Shown piece by piece: positions 11,201 to 22,949 of a DNA stretch of 64,000 bases. Origin of the DNA: Pleodorina starrii (Eukaryota; Chlorophyta; Chlorophyceae; Chlamydomonadales; Volvocaceae); the NCBI GenBank assembly GCA_030267565.1, contig BRXU01000015.1:248001-312000 (forward strand), given 5' to 3'. The notes under the pieces are model-generated. The model was given only the letters and a program-made list of their open reading frames with translations. It did not search any database and was not told the origin of the DNA. The position numbers were made by a program, and so were the translations under genes. Position 1 is the stretch's first letter; the number at the start of each line of letters is the position of its first letter.

Positions 11201-14200
11201 CCTCCACTCCCCCCCCGCCCAGCCCGCCACTCACCCTGCGCCCCGGCCGATTGCTGGCTGCCGCCCGTACGATTGTACGACTGGCCGCCGTGGCCCCTGC
11301 CGCCGTCGCCGTCGGGGCTCCGCAGCAGCAGCAGCCCCTCCGACCCATCGCCGTCGCCGTCACCCTCCGCCGCTCCCTCCGCCGCCGCCCCCTCCGCCGC
11401 CCCCACCGACCCACGGGTCATCAGACAGTCCGCCAGCAGCTGCGGGTCCGTCAGCAGCGGCGGCATCCTCCGCAGGTGGGGCGCCACCAGGACCGCCAAC
11501 TGGGCGTACACATCAGCCAGAGACAGGTGCCTGAAGGGGGTGGGAGGGCGGGAGGGAGGAGGGCGGGAGGGCTGCTTGCCACGTAACCAACATGGGGGGG
11601 CACTCGCGGCTGGCCCCCGATCGCAATGTGCGGCGCCGCGCCGCGTCGCCGCGTCGCCGCGTCGCCGCGTCGCCGCACGCCGCGCTTCGCGTCGCGCTTC
11701 GCGCCGCCTTCCGCGCCCCCACCCCCCCACCTTGCTGCCTCCGCCACCAGTGCCACCGCCGCCCCTCGCACCGCCGGGCTGCCGTGTCTCAGCAGCGGCG
11801 CCACCTTGCCCGCAGCCGCCAGCAGCGAGCGCTTGCGGAGCTGGGGGGTCACCGCCACCAGGCAGCGCACCGCGTCGCACACCACCCGGGGGGAGGGGTC
11901 CGTCAGGGCCTGCCGGGGGGGAGGGGGGGGAGCGGGGCGGGGCGGGGGTTCAGGGTTGAGGGTTGGGTTGGGGCGAGGTGGGGTGGGGCGAGTTAGCGAG
12001 GGGGCGAGGGAGCCGGTTGGGGGTGCGACGGGGCCGGCCCGGGGGCGATGTGGGGAGGGGCAGGATGACGGCAGGGAGGGAGGGAGGGTAAACAACGGGG
12101 GAACAGTAGGACAGTCCGAAGTTGCAAACTTACAGTAACAACGACGCATGGCACCCCGCCCTCAACCTTCCCCCTTCTCCCCCCCTCCCCGCTACGCCCA
12201 CCTGCTCCAGGCAGGGCAGCAGGAACGCGTCCAGCGCCTCCCCGCCCAGGTCCTGCGGCCCCAGACTGGCCACCGCCCGGAAGAAGGCGCCCCGCAGTCG
12301 GCCCTCGGGTGCGTTCAGACAGGTGATCAGCAGCGGCAGCAGCAGCTCGGTGACACCGCGGCGACCAAAGGCCTCCGCCAGAAGGGACACGTAGGACAGC
12401 AGCGCGCGCTGAGGGGAGGGGGAGCGGGAGGGGGAGGGTGGGTCGGGAGCGGGGTGGGGGAAGGGGTGGGGGAGGGGGAGCGGGGGCGGGGGAATGGGGT
12501 TGTGGCGGAAATGGGTGGTGGAATTGAGTGGTGCTTGGTTGGAAGGGCCCCGGAGGGGCGGGGAAGGGCGGGGGAGCGCCCAAGTGCGCGAGAGGAGACC
12601 GGGCAAACACACACACACACACGCATATACGCACATACACATACGCAAATACGCGGGAGCGGGTATGGGTTGGCTGTGCCGGTGGCGGAGGTGTAGGAGA
12701 TGGTTCCCCTTGGGGGGGTGTCGACAGCGGGGCTTCGGGACCGCATCGTCGCCGGAGCGGCTTTCGCTTGGTTTCGGCGCCGCCGTCGCCACCGTGCCAT
12801 CCGGTACCTTCTCCTTCCGTACCTCTCCCCCTCCCCCTCCCCCTTCCCCCTCCCCCTCCCCCTCCCCCTTCCCCCTTCCCCCTCCCCCTCCCCCTCCCCC
12901 TCCCCCTCCCCCTCCCCCTCCCCCTCCCCCTCCCCCTCCCCCTCCCCCTCCCCCTCCCCCTCCCCCTCCCCCTCCCCCTCCCCCTCCCCCTCCCCCTCCC
13001 CCTCCCCCTCCCCCTCCCCCTCCCCCTCCCCCTCCCCCTCCCCCTCCCCCTCCCCCTCCCCCTCCCCCTCCCCCTCCCCCTCCCCCTCCCCCTCCCCCTC
13101 CCCCTCCCCCTCCCCCTCCCCCTCCCCCTCCCCCTCCCCCTCCCCCTCCCCCTCCCCCTCCCCCTCCCCCTCCCCCTCCCCCTCCCCCTCCCTTCACACA
13201 CACCTTGACGTCCACGGACGAGCGCAGTCCAGTCACCAGCTCCACCACTCCCCGCTCAATCTGGCTCCGTACGGCCGCGACCTCAGCGTCGTACCTATGC
13301 CGTACAAGCAGCGCGCGTGGCGGAACAGGTTGAGCCGTCGTCCAGGCAGCCCGGCAGACACGCAGGCAGACAGGCAGGGAGGCGGGGAGGAGGAGAGGCG
13401 GGGAGGCGGGGGCGAAAGGAGTCGCTGCGGTTCCCTTCCTAACCCCCTCCACACCCTACGCGCGCTCCTGCCACGTCGCTACCACCCACCCACCCACCCA
13501 CCCGCCTACCCACCCACCCACCTGATGGGAGGCGGCACCGGGCCCGTCGCCAGGCCAGTCGCCGCCGCGGCCGCCGCCGCCGCTGCCGCCGCCGCCGCGT
13601 TGTTGTCGCTCTGCAGCCTCAGCAGGTGGCGGTGCGCCGCCGCCGCCAGGTGCGCCAGGCCCATGCCGTACTCTACCCGTACGGATTCCTCGTAGTCGTT
13701 GGGAGTCAGCGACATGGACGGCAGTACGTAGTCCTGAAACACCTTGACGTCCGAGGCGGGCAGAGACTGAGGAGGCGGCGAGTGGGGGGAGAGGGGAGGT
13801 AGAGAAAAACAGCCCCCGGGGGGAAGGGGAGGGGGAAGGGGGGAAAGGGAGCGAGGCAGGTCAGCAGCGACGCCGGCGGAGCAGCGCCAGCGACCCAAAT
13901 GACGCGCGAGGGAGGCAGGGCCTGCGGGGAGAGCGTGCGTGTGTGTGCGTGTGTACATGCGGCAATTCCATCTTGAAGAGGACACAACGCTTCGATCCAA
14001 CCCCGTCCATCTGTATTGGTGCGGCCGCAGTCCCGGGCAAGACGGCTGCATTCGGCACACGTCCAGTGCGGCAACCGATCCGTTCCCTCGTGCCGACCCG
14101 CGGGTCACTCGCCGGCACCGACGCCGCCGGCTCCGCCTCCGCTCTGCCGCACCTGCACTCGCGCCAGCGTCCTCACAATGCCGCGCACCGCCAGGCACCG

Positions 14201-17200
14201 TACGGCAGCCGATCCATCGTGCAGCGCCGTCAGCAGGTACGGCACCACGCACTGCAGTCGTACATGGTCGTCGCACTCGTCCGCGGACGCCACCAGCAGC
14301 CGCAGCACACACAGCTGTGGCGGGGTGTTGTTGCCGTTTCAACGTCGTACACATACGCAGCGGGCGGGCAGGAAGAGGAAGGGGAGCACTGAGTGGTCCG
14401 GTCCGGTGCTGCGCTGTGCTGTGCTGTTGTGCTGTGCTGTGCTGCGCTGGGATGCGCTGGGATGTGCTGTGGGAGGACACACAGGCGCGATGGCGGCGAT
14501 GACTGGCAGCGCGGCACGGCACACGCCTCCTTCGCCCCACCGCACAGGCCCGCACCCCCACCCCCACCCTACCCTTCACCCTACCCTTCCACTCCAATCA
14601 CCCAACTCCACTCCACTCGTTGCAGGCGCCCTCCCCCCGGGCCGCCAACAACCCCCAACCGCCCCTCCCCGACCAACCCACGGCCCCTCCCTTCCGGGTA
14701 CCGGCATCGCCACCGCCATCGCCACCGCCACCGCTACCTTAGATTCGTGCAGCCGCGAGCCCCGCAGCGTACTGCACAGCAACACCGCCACCAGCACCAG
14801 ACCCTGCCCCGCATTAGGCGCCGCCACCGCCGCCGCCGCGCCGCCGTCGCCTGCCGTACCACCGCCACCAGCACCGTCAGCCGCGCCGGCGCCCACCATT
14901 CCCCCCGACGACGGCGAGACCCCCAGCGCGCCGCCGTCGAGCCCCTGCAACGGGACGGTGACGGCGGCGCTGCTGGCGGCGGCGCCGCCGCCGCCGCCGC
15001 CGCCTCCGGCGGCTGCGGACGGCGGCCCAACGCCGCGTGCTGACGGCATGCGGCCCAGCGAGCCGCCGCCGCCACCGGCGGCGGCACCCGTCCCGATCAG
15101 CGGCACCGACATCGGCGTCGACGTGGGCGCCGGCAGCCGCCGCCGCCGCTGCCGTACCCAGCGGCGCCGCCGGCTGGTGCAGGTGGCGTCAGGGACGGCT
15201 GTCCAGGTGCGGTGCCCCCCGGGACCTGCAGAGGTGGCGACGGCGCAGCAGCAGCAGCAGCAGCGAGTTAGACACGGCTCCTGTCGACACTCATACACAC
15301 ACACCCATCACCCATCACTCCCATTCCCCTCTTTCCTCTCCACTCGCTCACTCGCGTGGTGGGTGTGGGTGGTGGCGACACGGACCCGCGGGTCGGCACG
15401 CCAAATCGGCGGCCGAGGGAGCGCTGTCCAGCGCTGTCCGGACAGCTTCGGAACGAAACAAGCGAGGACCAGGGCGCCTCGACAGGGCGTTTGGCAGCAC
15501 AGCACATCACAGCACAGCGCAGCACAGCACAGCACAGCACAGCACAGCGCAGCGCAGGTCGAGAAGCAGCGGAACTGCGGGAGGACAGCATGAGCACATC
15601 AGCACTGGAGAAACGTGGAAAGCGGCTGAGCGGGCTTCCCCCCCTTGGCGCCCCTCCGCCCCCTCACCTGCGGTCGACCGGTACTCCCAGCCCTCCGAGT
15701 CCACCGACGGCCCCGCCGCCGCCGCCGCCGCCCCGGCGTGCAGCCCCCCCCCGCGCATGTCCACACACCACTCCCCCGCCCACTGCCAGCCGCCACCCCG
15801 AGGAAGCTCCACCTCCTCCCGACCGCGCCAAGTGCTGCTACTGCCGCCGCCGCCTCCGGCCCCGCCGCCGCCGCCGGCGGCGGCGGCGGCGCCTCCGGCG
15901 CCGCTGCCACTACCGTCTCCGGCGCCGCCGCCGCCTCGGGGCGGCCCCACGGTGCCTCCGACGTGCCCCACTCCCACTCCGGTTCCTCCCACCCCCAGGG
16001 AGCCAACCAGGGCCGCGTCATCGTCCGCGGAGGCGCCCTGCCACGTGCCCCAGGGCTCCCGCACCTGGAGACACACACACACGGGGGGCGTGCAGCAAGG
16101 CGGAGGGCGGGAGGTTGAACAATACAGTCCGAAGTGGTTAACAGGGGGTTGGGGGTTGGGAGTGGGAGGGTGCGGTTGAAATGCAACGGCGGGCGCGGGG
16201 GGGGATCGGCTACAGCTGTCTCGGCGTTCCCGGCTGGCAGCGATGTCTAGCGCCCGTGACGCGGACTGTCATGACGCTCATGAGGTTCATGATGGCTCAT
16301 TTTGATGTGGGTGACGATGGCGCTCTCCAGGCGCCGACGGAACGGACCCATGGCTCAAAAGGCACGCGGCGCCCCAGGCCGGAGAGACGGGCGACCGCAT
16401 CCCACACACACGCGCACACACTAGCACGTGTGCGCACACACACGCGCACACGCACACACACGCGCACCCGTCCTCACGTTCCCAGTCCCCAGTCACCCCA
16501 CCTGATACTCGTACACCTCCTCCGTCACCACCTCCTCGATTATGCCCGACCCGGCGAGACCCGCCGACGCGCCGACGCTGTGATCCGTACCGCCACCACC
16601 GCCGTCAGGCCGGCCGCTGCCGCCGCCTCCTCCCGCTGCCGTCGCCGCCGTGGCGGCCGCCGCAGACGGGAAGGGCGACGGGCCGCTGCCTGACGTACTG
16701 AGGCCCGGTCCGGTGGCCCCGCCGCCGCCGCCGACGTCATCGTCGCCGTCGAGTAGAAAGGCATCGTCGCCGCTGGCGCTGCCGCTGGCGCTGTCGAGCA
16801 TGCCGCCACCGCCGCCGTCACCGCCGCCGCCGTCGCCGGGACCGCCCTGCGCGGGGTCAGTGGCACACGAAGCCACCCTTCAGGGGACCGATCCCTCGTC
16901 TCTTCCCGCAAACGGCACCGCAGACTACGGAGGCCAGGCAAGGAGAGCCTGTGGCTTTGGACGTGAGTGACGTCCGCAGCCTCTACACACAAGGGGCGAC
17001 ATCACTGAGGCCAACGCCGTTTCGTTTCCAGCTCCCCGTCGGCCGCTCCAGGAATCGCGGAATCGCAATGCAACGCGGCGCGGCGCTTCCAGCACACCGG
17101 CCTTCCCTCCACAGGGCCGCTCGGCCCGACTGCCGTACTGTCCGTACCATACGCACTGAACCGTGCCGTACCTTGAAGCGCCGCGCCATGGCTCCGCTGT

Positions 17201-19301
17201 CCGCCAGCAGAGCCCCCACCTCATCCAAAAGGCTGCCCAGGCCCGCCGGCCCCCCGCCGCCGGGGCCGCCGCCGCCGGCGCCGCCAAGCACTCCACCCGG
17301 CCCGCCACCCGGCGCCGCCCCCGCCGCGGCAGCGATGGTGCCGGGACCCTGCACCCCGCCGGCTGCTGCTCCAGGGACCGCCGCCGCCGCCAGCGGCACG
17401 GCGGCGCCAGCCGCGTCGTGCGACTGACGCGCCGCCACCGCCGCCGCCCCCACACCGAGCGCTCCGGCCGACGGCGGTGCCGCCGGTGCCGCGGCAGCGA
17501 CACCGACGAAGGTGGCCGCAGCCGCGGGAGGCGGCTTCTCGCCGCCGCCGCCGGCAGCCGCCAACGGCGCCGGCGGCGAAGCCACCGCCGCCGCCGCCAG
17601 GATCTCCCTCCTCAGTCGGGGGAAGGCGGCGGCGGTTGCCGCTACACGCGCGTCGGCGTCCAGAGGCAGCAGTGAAGCGAAGAAGGGGTGTAGTACGGAT
17701 GCAAAGTACGGCGGGAAGAGCGGCTCCGGCCAGTCGGAAAGGTACTTTGCAGCGGGCCAGCGGGCGGCTGTTGGGCAGGAGGGCGGTTGGGTGGTTGGTT
17801 GGTTGATGGGTGGGCAGTTGAGTAGTTGGATGTTTGGCTGGGTGATTGGAACGGCCCTGCGGGCTGTGACATTCGCCTCCGGAACCAGATCTCGGCGGAT
17901 ATCGGGATCCCGGATCCGGATCCACAGGGGAGAGTCACGCACCTGGATCCAGCTGGATCATGTGCAGTACCAGCCGCCGGATGTCCGGATCCACCGCCGC
18001 AAGCGCGCCGCTCGACGCGGGGTCGGCGGCGGCGTCGCCGCGTCTGTACGACAGCAGGGCCGACAGGTCGAAGAGCGCCTTGCCGTCACAAAACACCTCC
18101 GCGATGACGCAACCCAGCGAGAAGATGTCCTGTTTTGCCGGGGGCATTACGGCAGGGGGTTGGGGGTGGAGTACGGCAGTGAAGTGTGAAGTACACTGTA
18201 CGATTGTGCCCACGTGCGTGTCCTCGATTGGGTGAGAGGGGCGCGAGGTATGGGAGCGAGGGGCTGTTCAACAGAGGGGGTTGGTGGACAGAGGGGCTAA
18301 CGGACAAGCCACAACCCCCTCTGCCCCAGGTGCTGCCCCCCTCTCCCCCAGGGTGCTATCGTAAAGGCGATTGCACCGCGGTGGGGCTGTCCGGAAGACG
18401 GGCAACTGCGCAACTGCGCCAAAGCAGCAAGGGGGGTCGGTCTGATGGACTCGCGTAAAGTCAACCACACTGAAGGGTAGTAATGGCTGCGTCGCGGTGG
18501 TACGGCAGCCGGGCCCGCTCGGGTCCCCACGCCCACCACCACTTCCAGCAGTCGATCCAAAACGTCCCCCAGGCCCCCCTCCCCTTCCCGCCCGCGCGGT
18601 CCGCATCTGGGTCCCTGGCCGCCCTTCCTACTTGGCCCCGCACAGCCGCTCGCTCGCTCCCACACACGCATGCGGCCGCGCACCATCTCGGGAGCGAGGG
18701 CGGTGGGCGGCCGCGTATCCGCCGTGAAGAAGCGCTCCGGGGCGATGTAGGCGCGGCGGCGGCCGCCGGTGTCGAAGAAGAACGAGTACTCGGCCTGTAG
18801 AGGGGTGGCGTGGGGTGGAGCATAGTGGGGTGGGGTGGGGTGGAGCGCAGTGAGCGAAGCGGGTGGAGGCGTTGGGGGTTGGGTGGAGGGGAGGAGCCCG
18901 GGACCATCACTGGCGAGGTGGGCATACGGCCAGCGGGGTCACCAGCTCACACCACACACCACATCACCGCACCGCCCCGCAGCACCTCCCGCCACTGCCA
19001 CTGCCGGGACGTGAGTCCCCCGCGCCGCGGACCACCCGCCCGCCCCCATCCCCGCATCCGCCCCTCCCCCCCCCCCGACCTTCATGGTGACCCCCAACCG
19101 CCCCCAACACCCCCCTACCGGGTTGTCCGCGGGCAGCGCCACCGGTTTGAGTCCCGCCGCAAAGTCCGCCAGAAAGATCCACTCCCAACTGCTCAGCAGC
19201 ACGTTCTCGCTCTTGATGTCGCCGTGGACCACACCGCGGGAGTGAACCTGCGCAGCCGCAAGAAGCAGCTGGAAGGCAACCCAGCGCTGCGCAGCGGAGG
19301 C

Positions 19302-19335
<34 letters not shown>

Positions 19336-21237
19336 TGGGCGGGAGAGGAGGGGGGTGTTGAGGGGCAGGGGAGGGCAGCAGGAGGGCGGCATTGGCAGCA
19401 GGGGGAGAGGAGGGGGAGGGGGGCAGGGAGACGCGGTCTGCGGCTTCGAAACCGGGTTCTGTGGGGAGCCACAGCTCGGGCGGGTCCCGGGGCAGTCGCA
19501 TGCAATCTAGCCAGCGAGCATTACAGCGCAGCGCAGATGACATCACAGCTCATCACAGCGCGGCAGAGCGCGGCGCGGACCCCTCTACCTTTTCGAGCTT
19601 GGACATGAAGGGCCGCGTGGAGATCCTGTCGTATAGATTCTGCGCGAGGTGTTGCCGTACCAGGTATCCCACGTGCTGGCTCTCCACCCAGGCCTGCCAG
19701 GGCCAGGCGTGCTGGCAGGCGGGGGCCGACAGCTGGGAGCTGAGGGGCGGCGGGCAGGGCAGCGCAGGGCAGGGCAGGGAAAGGGCAGGGAAAGGGAAAG
19801 GCAGGACGTGGGAGCGGCGGGGGGCGGAGAGGCAGCAGCGGCGGCTAAGACACTGGGAACCTTAGGGCGGGGGCTGAGGCCAAGGCTGAAGGGGGAGGGC
19901 GGCGGGGTCTGGCGGCATCTCCCACCCCACCCCACCCCTGGGGGACGTAATCAAGCCCCAGCAGAGCTCAGCCCGAACGAGCGAACGAGCGAGCGCCGGC
20001 GACCGGCAGTGGACCATTGACCACCAAACCTACGCTCTTCACGCCGATCGGCCCACACCTCCGCCTGGCCCCCCCCCGCAGCCCTCCCCCAAGCGCCCAT
20101 GTCCCCACGTCCCGTCTCCGGGTGTCCAAATCTCAGTGCGGGGATGCGAGGGCAGGAGCTCGCTGGCACGCGCGCTCGCGCGCAGCCCCTTGCTGCGTGC
20201 CGTACCGCACAACACGGCCCCGTACGATGCCGTACCGTATGGCCGCCAGCTGCTGCTTGTACGGCTCTAGCCCGCTGGCTGCCGTGTCGGGCCGCTTGAA
20301 GTACACCTGCGGCCCAAAAACAACCGCAGAGGGGGAGGGGGCGACACCCGCACACACGGGCACGCGCACAGGCAGACAGGCGGGTTGGAGCAGTCGCATC
20401 ATCGGCGACGCCGCTTCCCCTCTCCCCGGGCTGTGGGGCTGCGGGGCTGCCAAGCCCTGCTGCCGGATTCCCACCCGCAGCGCCGCCGCAGCTCGGATAC
20501 CCTCGGCGCGTCCTTCAGCGTGCCCCTCACGACGCCGACCATACGGCAACCCGACTGTGTCCTGCCGTCTCAACACATCAGCTCAATATCGGGTCAGCCG
20601 AGTGATGGCCCCCACCCAGAGGCCCGCGAACCAACACGCCCTTTGCCCCCCCCCCCCCCGGCTCCGCGCCACTTCGAGCCCCGCCCCCCCCCCGGAGTTG
20701 GCCTTCCGCATCCGCTGCCCCAACCCCGCGGCCTGCTCCCCTCTCATGGACCCGCCCCCACCGCCCCCATCAGCCCCCAGGCCGCCCCACCTTGACCACC
20801 ACCAGGCCCCCGCTGTCATGAAGGCACAGCAGAGTCTTCAGGAAGCGGCCTCCGCCTGTAACAGGGGGGAGCGGCAGACATTGAGTCGGGTGGGGTGGGG
20901 GCCGGTCGGTTGGGGGCCCACCGCTTAGCTTGTCTGATGGCATTGCGTTCTGATGGCGTTGCGTGGTGCCACATGGACCCACCGACCCCCCCCCCTTGCT
21001 GCACAGGCGCCCTCAAAAGCGCGTGAGGGCCGTCCAGGTGCTGACTCCCTGCGGTATGGGAGCGCGGGCAGGTGCCGCTGGCCCCAGAGGCCTGCCTATC
21101 TACCGGGGATTGTTGGTCCCGGGGTCTGTTTCAACCTCGGGAAGTGGCTCACCCAGGGTGTCTTTGAGGACGACGCCGGGCAGGTCCGCCAGCGGGTCCA
21201 CGGGCACCCGCACCGGCTGGGCCAGCACGTTGCCCAT
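5287..21237 (-). CDS. VPS15: VPS15 (PIK3R4/p150), class III PI3-kinase regulatory subunit
   Basis: Scaffold pseudokinase of the VPS34 complex, needed for PI3P synthesis in autophagy and endosomal sorting. Twenty-seven phase-consistent exons (high to low): 21237-21153, 20855-20791, 20306-20236, 19739-19589, 19286-19119, 18794-18684, 18129-17943, 17767-17172, 16846-16502, 16064-15668, 15225-14738, 14314-14153, 13766-13522, 13294-13204, 12408-12202, 11909-11731, 11530-11235, 10848-10510, 10304-9714, 9277-9105, 8838-8547, 8056-7835, 7475-7138, 6721-6511, 6242-6062, 5676-5568, 5409-5287. The product is about 2140 aa, against about 1360 in human. It starts MGNVLA, a good N-myristoylation signal. 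The kinase-like domain has VVVK (Lys50), HGDIKSEN (Asp147) and DFA (Asp165) in place of DFG, as in known VPS15. HEAT-like repeats span roughly residues 860-1280 (exons 11-17). The WD40 domain starts near 1610 and ends VVKAWK at the stop, as the family does. The extra length is Gly/Ala/Pro-rich sequence in exons 8-11 and 17-19, where boundaries are least certain. Confidence 0.95.
12824..13192. repeat. (CCCCCT)n microsatellite-like tract in a VPS15 intron
   Basis: About 370 bp of almost perfect CCCCCT hexamers on the plus strand (about 60 units, with a few CCCCTT variants at the left end). It lies in the VPS15 intron between exons 14 (13294-13204) and 15 (12408-12202), ending 11 bp from the exon 14 donor. 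In the VPS15 transcript it reads (AGGGGG)n. It explains several very long repetitive reading frames (Gly-only, Gly-Arg, Pro-only, Pro-Leu, Pro-Ser) that are not genes. Confidence 0.97.
14406..14470. repeat. (GCTGT)n-type pentanucleotide tract
   Basis: Degenerate GCTGT/GCGCTG repeats in the VPS15 intron between exons 11 and 12. Confidence 0.8.
15494..15556. repeat. (AGCAC)n pentanucleotide tract
   Basis: Degenerate AGCAC repeat, the reverse-complement type of the tract at 14406-14470. It lies in the VPS15 intron between exons 10 and 11. The two tracts could pair in the pre-mRNA. Confidence 0.8.
19302..19333. repeat. (CAG)n tract in a VPS15 intron
   Basis: About ten CAG units directly upstream (in transcript sense) of VPS15 exon 5, in the polypyrimidine region of its acceptor. 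In transcript sense it reads (CTG)n. Confidence 0.85.
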
Positions 21238-21943
21238 TTGTGCGCCGCTCCGTTCTTAGAGGCGTCTGAAGCTCCCGGCAGCTGCGTGCCTTGACGTCGA
21301 GCCAGGCCGAAAGCAAGCTCTGGCGCCGGGTGCCCGCTTTGGCCTCGCGCCCAGCGCGATGCTGTCGTAGTTGGTTCAAGTATACAAGATGCCTATAGTA
21401 GGAAAGATGCCTGCACACGATGTAGTATCGTAACTGTTTCATAAGGCAGCAGCTGCATCGTCCTGGCACACTTTGCCATGCCCCGAAGCAATAGCCGAGC
21501 TCACACAATTATTTATAATGTTTGTCAGGCATGTTCAGGGGTCAGTTAGCTGCGCGAGGCAGTATATCAGCAAGCGTGCATTACAAACGTTGCCTTCGCT
21601 AAAGCTGTACTCTTTTAAAAAAGAAGTACTTAGTTTCTATGTTGAAATAACTAAAATGATACAAACCATTTCTGCCATGCCCCTTATGATAGGGACTCTG
21701 CACGCAGATGACAACACCAGACAACACTGAACACAGCTGAAGGTCTCGAATTGTCGATATCGCGTCATAAGACGAACGCTAACATGTATGTCTTCTTTCA
21801 TTAAAATTAAGTATTCTTTTTGGGCGATGGACCGATGCTTGGCGACTGAAGAGGTGACAGGACGCCGACCCAGGGGACGCAACTTGTGGCGCTCTGCAAG
21901 CAGCTTGGCCCACTTGCACATTCGATTTCCCAACCAACAATAG
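21238..21943. other. VPS15 upstream region
   Basis: The region immediately upstream of the VPS15 start codon should contain its 5' UTR and promoter. GC content falls sharply from about 21360 onwards, with AT-rich stretches. I see no gene here. Confidence 0.4.
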
Positions 21944-22126
21944 TACGTCCAATGGTTGTCACAAGGGGCACTGCTGCGGGAGGCTCGCAAGCTGCACGGC
22001 TGTCACAGAGGTCTGCCTGGGTCCACCAACCTCATCTTCCTCACCAAGGACACCAACCCTTGTATGTTCGGCGATAAACGGCTCTCCATGCGAAGAAGTA
22101 CGTTACAAATAAAGGACATGCAATAA
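21944..22126 (+). pseudogene. Orphan 3'-terminal exon or gene relic
   Basis: A short open stretch ends at TAA 22124-22126. From 21968 on it has strong volvocine-style codon choice (CTG, CGC, AAG, GAC, ACC, ATC, TTC), reading for example LLREARKLHG and STNLIFLTKDTNP. A TGTAA lies 15 bp after the stop (22141-22145), as expected for a real 3' end. No upstream coding partner is visible on this strand, and the frame is closed by a TAG at 21941. It may be a truncated or retroposed gene end, or the last exon of a gene whose other exons I could not find. I do not recognise the family. Confidence 0.3.
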
Positions 22127-22785
22127 AGGACATGCAAGCATGTAATATACTATCTTCGTAATAGGATAGGGTAGAATCTGGGAAGAGGAAGCCCCCTGAA
22201 GCCCCTGCTCTACTTCAGCACTTGCCTTTCCTACGCTCCGCTTCGCTTATCAAGCGAACTACCGGTAAGCGAAGGTGTCTAGATTGTGCAGCGAATGTGC
22301 CTGGGATGCACCGCTTGCGAACTAAATATACTATTTATACTGTCAAAAGCCAATTTCCGTGAGCGCAGGCACGCGGCAAGCATTGTGCCGCGCACACCGC
22401 GCTATGCGCCATACCAGCGCCCGCTAGACACAGCCATATTCATTCCCGCACACCTCCAATCTACCATTAATGTCCCCCGCGCAAGCAAGCACGGCACAGT
22501 CTCGGACAGGCAGATGCCGGCATGCCGCCTCGCCCGGCCCCGTTCAAAACCGTGGCTTTACCACGCGAAGCGTCGTCGGACGAGCGAACCCGTACGGCGC
22601 CTGGCCGCTAGCTAACAGGTGCAGCCACCAGGCATTTCGCCGCCGCGCTCGCTCGCAAAACACGCGGAAAGGCGGCATGTGCCAAACGATGCCCGCTTCG
22701 CTCATAGCAATGTCAGGGTCCATGAATGCAGCTAGCGTGACCTAACGATATGCAGCACACACGCCCGTGTTCAATCCAATCCGCA

Positions 22786-22822
22786 CTTCAATCCGTACTT
22801 CAATCCGCACTTCAATCCGTGT
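22786..22822. repeat. Short tandem repeat (about 12-bp unit)
   Basis: Four imperfect copies of a unit like TTCAATCCGCAC/TTCAATCCGTAC in tandem. Confidence 0.75.
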
Positions 22823-22949
22823 GGTCGCCGCGCGCTCTCGCCTGGGTGGGCGGTCGACCGACCAACATCGGGACGAATCGCGATCCGCCCGCTCGCGCAA
22901 GAGTAACCCCGTATCCGTCCCGTCCCGCGGCCGGCCGGTGCCGCCGCGT

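Noticed and set aside
11993..13695. Very long Gly-, Gly-Arg-, Pro-, Pro-Leu- and Pro-Ser-repeat reading frames of 300-440 codons
   Set aside because: They are generated by the (CCCCCT)n array inside a VPS15 intron; the flanking real exons use only short parts of these frames.
14016..15593. 525-codon open frame on the plus strand
   Set aside because: Antisense to VPS15 exons 11-12; low complexity, no family resemblance.
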